Shown here piece by piece: positions 47,634 to 57,473 of a DNA stretch of 64,000 nucleotides. The notes below the pieces were generated by a model that was not told the origin of the DNA, did not search any database, and worked only from the letters and a program-made list of their open reading frames with translations. Every line of letters begins with the position of its first letter. The stretch's first letter is position 1. Source of the DNA: Agapanthus africanus (taxonomy: Eukaryota; Streptophyta; Magnoliopsida; Asparagales; Amaryllidaceae); contig JASDDO010000024.1 of assembly GCA_030015575.1 (NCBI GenBank), forward strand, positions 218,694,996-218,758,995, written 5' to 3'. A program made the translations under genes and the position numbers.

Positions 47634-50326
47634 GAAAAGCTAGAAATAAATAAAACTAATTAAATTAAGAATAAGCTGATAAATCACAAAATGGTTAAAA
47701 TCAAATATGTCAATCTTCATAAGTTATATGTAATGCAAATTAAATTAAAATTTTAGAATGTAATATAAATAAGTTAAAAGGGTTTTAATGAAAATTTTAG
47801 CTTCATTTTAACAAAAGATGTGTTTTATAATAAGTAAGTTGTGAGGGGTTAAATTGTAAAGTTAAGTTTTTATGCAAATAGGGTATTGTCAAGGGTTTAG
47901 GTGAATAAGGGTTATCAATTCAGTTCTGAAATGAAATTCAAATTAAAACAAAAGAAAATTGAAGATAATGGTTAAATACACCTCATGCTTCATGTAACCT
48001 TCAACCTCCACCTCCTACTTGCATGAATCATGCACACTTCTTCACTTGACACCACCAACTTACCTTATCCCTTCCTCCTCTCACATATATAACTCATTTT
48101 CAGTTCTGAAACTAAATTAAAACTGAAAAGAAAATCAAAAGAAAAGAAAACTAAGAGAGAACAAGAAAGAACAAGAGGAAGAAGAAGAAGAGGGAGCTTG
48201 TTCTTGGAGCTAGTTCATCATCAAGCTAGGAGAAGTTGGTTAATCATGGAGGGTTATTCCTACAACAAATAGGAAGGTAAAACTCTTAAACACAGTAGGG
48301 ATTAGATTCTGTAGCCTAATTAGTGTAAAGTTAATCAAGTCACATAATATCGTATTTAGTTAAAATTAGTGTCTGTTAGAATCTGCTATGTTCTGAAATA
48401 TAATTAAATAAATTCAACAGAGCTAAAATAATGTAGGAATCAATTAGAACAAACCACAAGAAAACGACAGCAGGGGGCCGGTTTTGGGCCGGCGAGATAA
48501 GGGATTTGGCCGGCGTCGCCGGCCATGTTGGGAACTTTTGGGGTTTTGTCAGTTGGGTAGTCTACAGCGTACAATTTAGACTATTTTGGCACTGTTGATT
48601 TAACTTAGTTTTACAGTAGATAAAATCTGGAATGATATATCGGAAAAAGAATCGTAAAACGCTAAATACGACACGATGAAATCAAGTCGCGTTTTAATTT
48701 CTGCAACAATACAGATTGAAACTGAAATTCAGCAAGACTAAGTGTTTAATAACTTGAAGAGATCAGAAAGTATATAACTTATGTGGGTTAGCGTGTTTTT
48801 ATTTCCGTTATATCGGAATAGCTATTTTGCTTATATACGTAAACTTGGTATATTTAGACTCGGATACGAGAAATACGGAAGCCGCGAGGAAAGGGAAAGG
48901 ATTAGCGATTCCGGAGTAGATTCGACTTTCCGGTGAGTAGACTAAACATCTACCGGGGAATTTAGCAAAGATGGCGTGTTTCGCCCATGGTTTTACTTAA
49001 TGTGATATTCATATCATCATATGTAAATGTTAGAATTTCATTCATTAAAATACTTGTATATTGCTTAGTTGTTAGAACACTTCACAATTATCGACGAGTC
49101 ATGCCACGTGCACCTTTTATATGTTACACACACCTCGTCGATATTGCCATGTCACATACACTTAAATATCATACTTATTAACATGAATTATATCGTATTT
49201 CACATGTCAAGTATATTGGTAGATTTCATTATTTACATCCTGTTGTTTTATGCGTATTATATGTTGGATATGAGATAGATACAGAATTGAGGATTTATGG
49301 TTTTGAGTTTTGAATATTATTACATAAATACAGTATTTCCATGATTGATGTGACATGTCCACCATGAGATGATTCTTTTTTGGTTTTATTCTGGACCGAG
49401 TGGGGGAGATATACGGTCGCGGATTTACGTTATCCATACTGAGTGGGGGAGATATACAGTTGGATACATGGTGGACCCGGTCGAGACCGAGGGGCAGGAT
49501 AGCCGTATTGAGACGGGGGAGCCTAGCGAGGTTACTCGATACCGGAGTTGGTTATATAAATACGGCGTGTATCTAGAGGATAACGACCGATATTATGAGT
49601 ACAGGATCATTCGGGGAATGATGCCTATAAGAAATGAAGATTTTTTGTGTCGTTGATGGACACTGAGAAATGATTATTTGAGTTGTGATTTCAGAAGTAT
49701 AATGAGATTTATTGTTGGATTTCACATATACTCATATCTCATATTGATTCATATTCAGTAGCATGATTGTCATATTTACTTTATTCGCCGTTATATGTTA
49801 GTCGTATTCACTGAGTTGGCAACTCATCCCCGTTGTGCCACAGTTCCTTGCAGGGATAGAGTGGACGGGTAGCTGCGAGGCAGAGATACTTTTGCAGTTG
49901 TATTCCATCTTTTGCGGGTAGGTTACATGTGTAGTAACCTTCCATTTTGTACTTTGTATCTAGAAAGACTCCATCAGACTTGTATTTTGACTTAGAAAGG
50001 AGAGATGGTATATATATGTACAGTTGAGATATGTTGACCAGTTTCATAGCTTCTTTTTATATGAGATTCAGTAATGTTTATTATGTGTATATTCATGTTA
50101 AATTTTGATATCGTTGATTCCAACTAGGAATACAACCACACTTAACCTTTATTACTTGTTTAATGAATTAACTTCATAACTCGAGATTTCTACTTAAAAC
50201 TAAATTTTTATAAATAATTCCGAAATAAGGTATTTTGATCTTGGTTTTTGGCTTACTTGGACTTGTGCATATCTTTAGATATGATACAATCTAAGTGCCT
50301 GTCACATCCAAACTTGGGTCGTGACA
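47622..50326 (+). repeat. 3' LTR of Tekay copy 2
   Basis: Ends GTCGTGACA before the GTGAG target repeat. An ATG at 50248 within the LTR is in frame with the interrupted antisense gene downstream. Confidence 0.93.
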
Positions 50327-50331
50327 GTGAG

Positions 50332-53300
50332 GCCCACCCGTGGGGGCAAATTTATAAGATAGGGCTCACTCCCCGGCATCCCACGGGCTATCTTCTCTGG
50401 GCTCGCTACATCCTTTCTGCCCATCGGGCGCGATTGCAGAAAGTCAGGCTTTATCAGGCCGTATACGCGTCGCTATTCCATTACAAGTCCCCGCATGCTT
50501 GGTGGGTCAAGGCGTTTTTGAACCAGTGGAATCTTCCCACTAATACTTTTCTTTTGGGAGATCGCGAGGTTTCGATTTCTTTAGCCGAATTTTATGATAT
50601 CTCGGGGTTGCCGATAAGGGGTAATATGTATGAGGAGTTGCTGCTCCCTGACGAGTACGTTTTTGAACCCGAGCCCGCCCCAGTTGACGGCTTATCTGCT
50701 GAGAATGCTGTTCGACACAAGCGCCCTAGTCTAATTAGGGCCCTAGGCATTTTTGATCGATTATTCACCGAGTCTGAGGAGCAAGGCGTTACTTTCAAGA
50801 GCTTCATTGCTTGTTTCATTCGTGAGGACGCCTTACCGAAGACAGCCCCAAAGTTTGCCAACATTGGGGACCCCTTTGGGTTTGGTCCGAAGAGGTTGCC
50901 GACCAACGAATCAGATCTACCTCAGTATTACATCCCTATTATATCGTCGATCTCTTTTGAATCCATTGCTGTCCCAGGCATGGACGAGGAGACGTTCTTT
51001 GTGGGGTTTATTAGCGTCTGGCTCAGTTGGTTCGTTATCCCCATGCATCGCCGCTTCATGAGAGCCTCGGTCATCTACCCGGCACATCGTATTGCTGAGG
51101 GGACGCGGCTGGCCATTGGCATCCCGGCCCTGGCGCACCTTTATAATGGATTGGATACTGCGGCTAATACCTCTACGCCTGGCATGGACGTAGTGAACTT
51201 TTCGCTTCATTACTTCACGTCGTGGATCGAAATGCATGTGTTGGGGTCTTTCGCCATGCATCAAAGGCCCGCTTTTTACGGCGCCTATACCTTCCCGCGA
51301 CTTATGCGACTGGTAGGTGCTTCTGCTGCCGATCCAACTCAATTTGGGGCTATTCGGGTGCTGATTTCCCCTCACGCCACCGCCGGCGGGTTAGCTTTTA
51401 ACGATCGGGTTTTGTCTTCTCCTTCGGGTCCTGTTCAGCAACTTTGGGACCAGTCAAAGGACAACGCGCCTTCTCTGAAGCCCCGAGAGGCCACACACTT
51501 GTATTCAATTAGACCGGGCTACTTGGTGTTTCGCCAGGATAGTGCAGCTCTTTTTATGCGGTACAATCCGCATCGATTTGCCCGGCAGCTCGGATACGAC
51601 CAGGGTGTTCCTTTTGAGGCTTTTATGATCGCCCTGATCCCTTCGCTTGACGCTGTTCGCGATGCCGCTCATCATTTCATGCGGTTGAACACCGGCTCTC
51701 ATTTCATGGTCCCTGAAGCTGAGTACATGCCCCGATGCATAGGTGCATTTACGGGCTGGTATCTTCATCGAATCACCCCAATTATTGCTGAAGAAAGAAG
51801 GGTTCTTCTTGGTCATGACTCCCCTCCTCAGGTTTCGGGAGCTAAGCTGCGACCGAGGGTTCCAGTCCGCTTCCCTTTGAGGGAGATTGGCACCGCCCTC
51901 ATTCCAGGGGAGTCAGGGGTAGACCTTACTCCGACAGCTGGTATGCCCTTGGGTTCCCGATCGCGAGGTAGACGGGCTCCAGTGGTAGCACCTCTGCCGG
52001 TGGCGGCACCGCCCCCCATGGCGTCGACACTGGCGATGTCGTCCTCGGTTGTGACATCGAGTGAGGGTAACAGGGACGAGGGTGTTGAAGGCGATGTGGG
52101 CCAACGTCGCCCTAAGGCTTCGCGAGGGAGGAAGCGGTCATCCTCAGTGGCCGGCTCTGGGTCTAAACGGCGGAGGAAAGCGGCTACCGCCCTGCTTGAT
52201 TCTGTGGTGGAGTCTGAGCCTGTCCTCGAAGATGAACCATTGGCCTTGCAAGAGTCAAGCGCTGGACTTCTCTTCCCGAGTTCGGCTGATGAGGAGGCTG
52301 CACAGTTGGCCGAGGCTATACGGCGTTCGAAAGACCCGTCCCAAAATGCCAAGGTTCCGAAGAAGTCTTATCCCGCTGTAATTTTTTACGAGGACCCTTC
52401 GTGGATTCGGCGGCGATTTATCGGCCCTTTGGAGGAATGGGGGGAAAGGGCTTTGAAGCAGGTCGCTTCAGAAGATGCAGCTGATGCACTTTCTTTATGG
52501 ACCGGCGGTCATGAGTCTACCCTTGAACCTCGGCGAGCTTATCTCCTTGAGAAGGAGAAGCGGTTTGAAGAAGCCATGTTGAGGGCTTCTTTGCGTGTAG
52601 GTATGTTGTGCTTCTTCTGTAATCTTTCCGATTATTTATGCTGGTGCATATGTATCATTATTCCTATTTGAATCGTGCAGAACCTTCGACGTTGGGGGAG
52701 CTCCCTACGGGCCTTTTAGAGCTAAAGCCCGCCGAAGCTCTTAATGAAGCCTTGCTGGATGCGGAGGGGGCTGATGAGGCTGCTCTTCTTACGATAGAAC
52801 CTCCAGCGGTGGTTCTTGAACAGGGAGTGCTTGCCCCTTTGGGGGAGGTTCCCTTGGAGTCTGCCGCCCCAATGGTTCTTGCTGAGGTCGGCTCGAGGGC
52901 CGGAAGCGAAGTAGTCGGGGATCCTCTCCCTTTGTTGGAGCCTGAGGCCACGGCAGAGAATGTTGAAGCCGCTATCCCCCCGGCTCAGAATGGGAGGAGT
53001 GTTGAAGGTATCTTCCTGCGTTTTAATTTAGCAACCCCTTCATAGTCTGAACTCTCTTATCTTTCCCAGAATTGCGCGGCTTGGCGGCTACGATCGCGGA
53101 TCTGTCGCCTCGTCAATCATTTCAGCGTCTATTGGAGATGGCAGCCCCACAGGCGATCCCCCCTCAGCGTATTGTCCTTTCCTCTGGGCAAGGTTAGTGT
53201 CATTCGCCATTTTTTTTAACATAGCATTGTTATTGTTTCGCGAAATGACGTTGATGTCTCTTATAGTTTTGGAGGCCGATGATGAGGTCGAGGTCGTTGA

Positions 53301-54119
53301 AGGGCCAGGGGAACCCTCAGCTCCTACTTGCATGACTGTCGGTGAGTGACGTTTTATTATAGTTCCGTTTGTTCTGCGTTTAAGAGTTTTACTAACATTT
53401 GCCAAATTTGAGCAGCCCTGCCTGTCTTCATGGCTTTGGAATCGCGCATTGTGATGCCGCCCGGTCCCTATGCTTTGCGGGCTTCAGAACGCTTGGCCCA
53501 ATTGAGCCTTCTCTCCCTATCTTCTTTCGTCGAGGAGCTCCGTGCTGGTAGTGCGACCACATCCGAAGCGTTTGCCGCTGAAGCTAACGGCTCTCTTCCT
53601 TTTCTTGCTACCTATCATAGCGAGGAGGTAGTGCGGGTCTGGGTGGAGTTCTGTAGGAAGGTGGAGGCTTGTTTGTATGCTCTTGAATGTTCTCGCCTTT
53701 CCTCAGAAGCCGTGGCTGCAAAAACGGAGTTGCGAGGTCTGATAGCACGATGTGCGGCAAACATGACGTCATGTGAGAAGAGGCTTGGCCGCAAATTCTC
53801 GGAGAGGGAGCTAGCCTCTAAGGCGCTGGGCGAGCTTCAAGCCAATCTCACAGCCAGGGCCAATAAAGCGTATGAACTATGGCGGGTGCTACAGGAGTCC
53901 ATCAAAGAGGTGGTGGCTCTCGATAAAACCGCCACGTTCACTCGTGAGAGGGTCGAGGCTCATAAAGCCACCGAGAAAGAGCTCGAAGCTCGGCTTGCTT
54001 CATATCAGGCCCAGCAAGCTCAAGCGGAGGCTCGTCTTTTGGAGATCTTGCGTCATGAAGCCGTGGCTCAGCAACAGAACGATGAGCTGGTAAAATTATT
54101 GCACCGCCCGCCGGCTTAA
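50332..54119 (+). pseudogene. Antisense plant-mobile-domain-like gene of the Tat element, main part (exons 1-5)
   Basis: Exon 1 continues from 50332 to 52600, then exons at 52681-53007, 53070-53192, 53267-53341 and 53416-54119. All four introns are GT-AG, 62-80 bp, and all are in phase 1, so every internal exon is a multiple of three. With the 5' part the model gives 1282 residues without a stop. Early on it carries a block like the plant mobile domain (aminotransferase-like, PF10536): HAWWVKAFLNQWNLPTNTF, then REVSISLAEFYDISGLPIRG. A basic patch (SGSKRRRKAATA) could be an NLS. Exons 2-4 are acidic and low complexity. Exon 5 ends in a probable coiled coil rich in E, A and Q (KATEKELEARLASYQAQQAQ). 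Such domains are common in plant transposons and in MAIN/MAIL proteins. It is antisense to the element's pol. Copy 2 has broken it; otherwise it looks intact. Confidence 0.8.
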
Positions 54120-54224
54120 GGACTTGTATCTTTTCTCCTTTTTTTTTTGTACATACTCATGGATAAGAGTATCTTCCTTTTTGTTTCTTTCATGAATTGT
54201 ATTTTGTATCCATTTTGGTCTATG

Positions 54225-54230
54225 AATAAA
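54225..54230 (+). terminator. Polyadenylation signal of the antisense gene
   Basis: AATAAA 106 bp after the stop codon, after a T-rich stretch. It supports an independent plus-strand transcript. Confidence 0.55.
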
Positions 54231-54365
54231 AGATACATTTTTTTTCAATGGTGTGTCCCCTTTTTTATTGAATGCATTCTGCGGATATCCTACCTTGATC
54301 TCCTTGCAGGACAGCGATGGCTCAGGATTCAGGGTTAAGACCTTTCTTCCTAAGACCTTTGCATT

Positions 54366-54537
54366 TTATGAGCCACGAGGGTCTCATAAGGAGTTTTTCT
54401 CCCTACAGGTCGAGAGGATCCCATAGGTGTGAGTTCTTCTTAAAGATCGTGAGGATCCTTAAGCGGGTTTTCCCTTGAGAGTCGTAAGGATCTTGCAAGA
54501 GAGTTTTTCTTCCTTGCAGGTCGTGAGGGTCTGCAAG
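54366..54537. repeat. Hairpin repeats with TCGTGAGGAT-type loop (first block)
   Basis: Five units in 170 bp with TTTTTCTCC-like spacers. Perfect stems are TTATGAG/CTCATAA (54366-54389) and CTTGCAG/CTGCAAG (54513-54537); the others are imperfect. Loops are CCACGAGGGT, TCGAGAGGAT, TCGTGAGGAT, TCGTAAGGAT and GTCGTGAGGGT. Confidence 0.8.
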
Positions 54538-54597
54538 TGCTAGATGTGGTCGCCCTTATCCGTGTTTTACGGAGTCAGGGGTTTCTCCGGGTATTGT

Positions 54598-54885
54598 AGT
54601 TTAAAGACGTCGCGGTCAAGGTTAAGGACCTCATAGTCCGTGGATTTAAGGACTCCACAGTCCGATGTTAGTTTTAAGACATCGCGGTCAAGGTTAAGGA
54701 CCTCATAGTCCGTGGATTTAGGGACTCCACAGTCCGATGTTAGTTTTAAGACATCACGGTCAAGGTTAAGGACCTCATAGTCCGTGGATTTAGGGACTCC
54801 ACAGTCCGATGTTAGTTTTAAGACATCACGGTCAAGGTTAAGGACCTCATAGTCCGTGGATTTAAGGACTCCACAGTCCGATGTT
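54598..54885. repeat. 72-bp tandem repeat, four copies
   Basis: Units start AGTTTTAAGACATC near 54598, 54670, 54742 and 54814. Each holds three small GGAC or GAC hairpin modules. A fifth diverged copy lies at about 55011-55080. The unit is 24 codons long, so the minus strand stays open as a 24-residue repeat (words such as DRDVLKL). Confidence 0.88.
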
Positions 54886-55090
54886 TGGTTGCAGGGACCC
54901 TTCACCTCTTTGAAAACGTTGAGGAATTACAACGCCGGGTATCAAAGGAGTGAAGAGATGTACCCTTAAACCAAGGCGGTATCCGTAGGGAATCGGGGTG
55001 GTTGATCGTTAGTTTTAAGACATCACGGTCGAGGTTAAGGACGTCATAGTCCGTGGATTTTAAGGATTCCACAGTCCGATATTTGCTCTG

Positions 55091-55892
55091 GATGCTTCAC
55101 ACGGGTTCACTGCCGTGCTCGGCGAGGACCAGGCTCCGCTCTGGGCGTTTTCCGCGGGGTCAAAGAGTGATGTTATCCACGTTCCACGTAACCAGGAATC
55201 TTGCACTAGATGCTTCACACGGGTTCACTGCCGCGTTAGGCGAGGACTAGGCTCCGCTCTGGATGCTTCGCACGGGTTCACTGCCATGCTCTGCGAGGAC
55301 CAGGATCCGCTCTGGACGTTTTCCACGGGGTCAAAGAGTGACGTTATCCGCTTTCCACGTAACCAGGAAGTTTGCACTAGATGCTTCACACGGGTTCACT
55401 GCCGCGTTAGGCGAGGACTAGGCTCCGCTCTGGATGCTTCGCACGGGTTCACTGCCATGCTCTGCGAGGACCAGGATCCGCTCTGGACGTTTTCCACGGG
55501 GTCAAAGAGTGACGTTATCCGCTTTCCACGTAACCAGGAAGTTTGCACTAAATGCTTCACACGGGTTCACTGCCGCGTTAGGCGAGGACTAGGCTCCGCT
55601 CTGGATGCTTCACATGGGTTCACTGCCATGCTCTGCGAGGACCAGGATCCGCTCTGGACGTTTTCCACGGGGTCAAAGAGTGACGTTATCCGCTTTCCAC
55701 GTAACCAGGAAGTTTGCACTAGATGCTTCACACGGGTTCACTGTCGCGTTAGGCGAGGACTAGGCTCCGCTCTGGATGCTTCGCACGGGTTCACTGCCAT
55801 GCTCTGCGAGGACCAGGATCCGCTCTGGACGTTTTCCACGGGGTCAAAGAGTGACGTTATCCGCTTTCCACGTAACCAGGAATTTTTGTTGA
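55091..55892. repeat. 118/171-bp tandem array
   Basis: One 118-bp unit (55091-55208) is followed by four 171-bp units starting at 55209, 55380, 55551 and 55722. The 171-bp unit equals the 118-bp unit plus a 53-bp internal partial duplication (GATGCTTCACACGGG word twice). Because 171 is divisible by three, a plus-strand frame stays open across the array (55115-55924). I regard it as non-coding unless expression is shown. Confidence 0.88.
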
Positions 55893-56100
55893 TTGTATCC
55901 GCATTTCACGGAATGGAGGTTTGACTTTTGGTGATATGTATGTCACCGAGCCATGGAACTGGGGGTTGCCGCTGTTCCGTTTCGCTTGATATTGTGTCTG
56001 TCGAACGACGAGATGATCTCTAGGCTATCTGTGAACCGTCGAGATTTGGCTTCTCCTTATGATGAAACCTGGGGGAGGAGTATGATCCCTTCTTTGTTTG

Positions 56101-56155
56101 CGCCCCTGGATTGTATACAGGGGTAGATGTACTGTCACCTGTAGGGCGAGGATTT
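56101..56155. repeat. GCCC-GTGGATTGT-type repeat (one of three copies)
   Basis: Related words occur near 35399, 56103 and 56776, each with TGGATTGTWTAC followed about 20 bases later by a GTAGGGC word. In two copies the flanks pair: CCCCTG/CAGGGG here and CCGT/ACGG at 35399. Confidence 0.55.
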
Positions 56156-56184
56156 CACTTTTATTTTATTTCTCTTTCCGCGAT

Positions 56185-56392
56185 GCTCTATCATTTCAGC
56201 TTTATATCGCGAAGGTCGCGATTGCCCCATCATTTCGGCTATTTTTTCGCGGCGCCCAATCATTTCGGCTATTTATTTATCTACTCGCTGCTTTTTTATT
56301 GCGAGTTGCCCCATCATTTCGGCTATTTTTCATGCCTTCATTTTTACTTGCTACTTTTTATTGCAAATCGCCCCATCATTTCGACTATTTTG
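56185..56392. repeat. ATCATTTCGGCTATTT repeats
   Basis: Five copies of CATCATTTCGGCTATTT (with small changes), spaced 34-65 bp, with GCG-rich or TTTTTATTGC spacers. Confidence 0.75.
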
Positions 56393-56574
56393 CAGGCATG
56401 TGTGGCTTGCTAGCTTTTTCGTTACAAGCCTGGATTTTAGGCACCGACTCTGGCATTAGCACCGCTACAACTGGAATGTCACCAGGAGCGAATCATCATT
56501 TGCCTTTGTCGATGACGAACAAAGGCGGCTCAGCAAACAGGGTTAAGGGTCCTGTCGACTAAGGCTTTTGACTT

Positions 56575-57058
56575 CATGAGCCGTAAGGGCCTCACAAAGG
56601 TATTTCTCCCTACAAGTCGTGAGAATCTTGCAGGTGTATTTTCTCCTTAGGGATCGTGAGGATTCCTAAGTGTGTGCTCCTCTGTAAGTCGTAAGGATCC
56701 TACAAGAGGACTTTCTCATTATGGGTCGAGAGGACCTACAAGGGTTGGACTTTGCTGGGGAAATGTCTATTTGCGCCCGTGGATTGTATACAAGGGTCAG
56801 TATTGAGCCACTTGTAGGGCAATGTCGGAGGTTGTGGAGGATTTGCTTAAGAACAGGTTCAGGTTTCTGTAACTTAAGACTTTCAAATCTTATGAGCCGT
56901 GAGGGTCCCATAAGAGAGTTCTCCTTACGAGTCGTGAGGATCTCGTAAGTGTATTTTCTCCTTAGGAATCGTGAGGATCCCTGAGTGTGATGTTCCTTTG
57001 TGAGTCGTAAGGATCTCACGCAGGTGGTTTCTCCTTACAAGGTCGAGAGGACCCTATA
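56575..57058. repeat. Hairpin repeats with TCGTGAGGAT-type loop (second block)
   Basis: About ten units of roughly 45 bp. Good stems are CTTAGG/CCTAAG (56646-56670), CTTATG/CATAAG (56889-56914), CTTACGAG/CTCGTAAG (56924-56949) and GTGAG/CTCAC (57000-57019). Loops stay close to TCGTGAGGAT. One GCCC-GTGGATTGT copy interrupts the block near 56776. Confidence 0.82.
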
Positions 57059-57241
57059 AGTATCTTTTAACGAGGTTGCGCCCTTTCGGGTTTTCACAAA
57101 CACTCGCCGGTAGTCTTGCTGTTTTTACTCACGGAGCCCTTTTGGGTTTTCATTCGTGCCCACTTTGCTTATGGACATACCGTTTTTTATTATTTTATAT
57201 ACTTTTTTTTTATCTCGTCAGCCTAAGGATGCTGCGGTAGT

Positions 57242-57376
57242 AGTTTAGGGACGTTTTGGTCCGTTGTTAGTTTAAGGACATTTCGGTCCGTCGTTAGTTT
57301 AAGGACGTTTCGGTCCGTCGTTAGTTTAAGGACGTTTCGGTCCGTCGTTAGTTTAAGGACGTTTCGGTCCCTCGTT
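57242..57376. repeat. 27-bp tandem repeat, five copies
   Basis: Unit AGTTTAAGGACGTTTCGGTC plus CGTCGTT, starting at 57242, 57269, 57296, 57323 and 57350. Each unit can pair GGAC with GTCC. It lies about 100 bp downstream of the pol stop on the sense strand. Confidence 0.9.
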
Positions 57377-57473
57377 CTGGGAAGGCCGGCTGCTGCTTGT
57401 AAAGTCTGAGCCTAGGAAGATAGCGAGTGGACATAGTCGTCGTCATCTGTCATTGACCCAGGCTATGGCTCAT

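Larger units (their letters stand above)
39915..50326 (+). mobile_element. Tekay/Del-type Ty3-gypsy retrotransposon, copy 2, full length
   Basis: The 10412 bp element is of the same family and orientation as copy 1. LTRs are 2707 and 2705 bp, with target duplication GTGAG (39910-39914 and 50327-50331). I counted about a dozen differences between its LTRs, slightly more than in copy 1, so it is somewhat older but still young. It splits exon 1 of the antisense gene carried by the Tat element. Confidence 0.93.

Noticed and set aside
50592..52352. Several long minus-strand frames opposite the mobile-domain exons
   Set aside because: They are shadows of a GC-rich coding exon on the plus strand and show no known domain.
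55091..55892. CRISPR array or centromeric satellite (171-bp periodicity)
   Set aside because: Whole 171-bp units are repeated with no unique spacers, the genome is plant nuclear, and the array has only four units inside a retrotransposon. The match to the human alpha-satellite length is coincidence.
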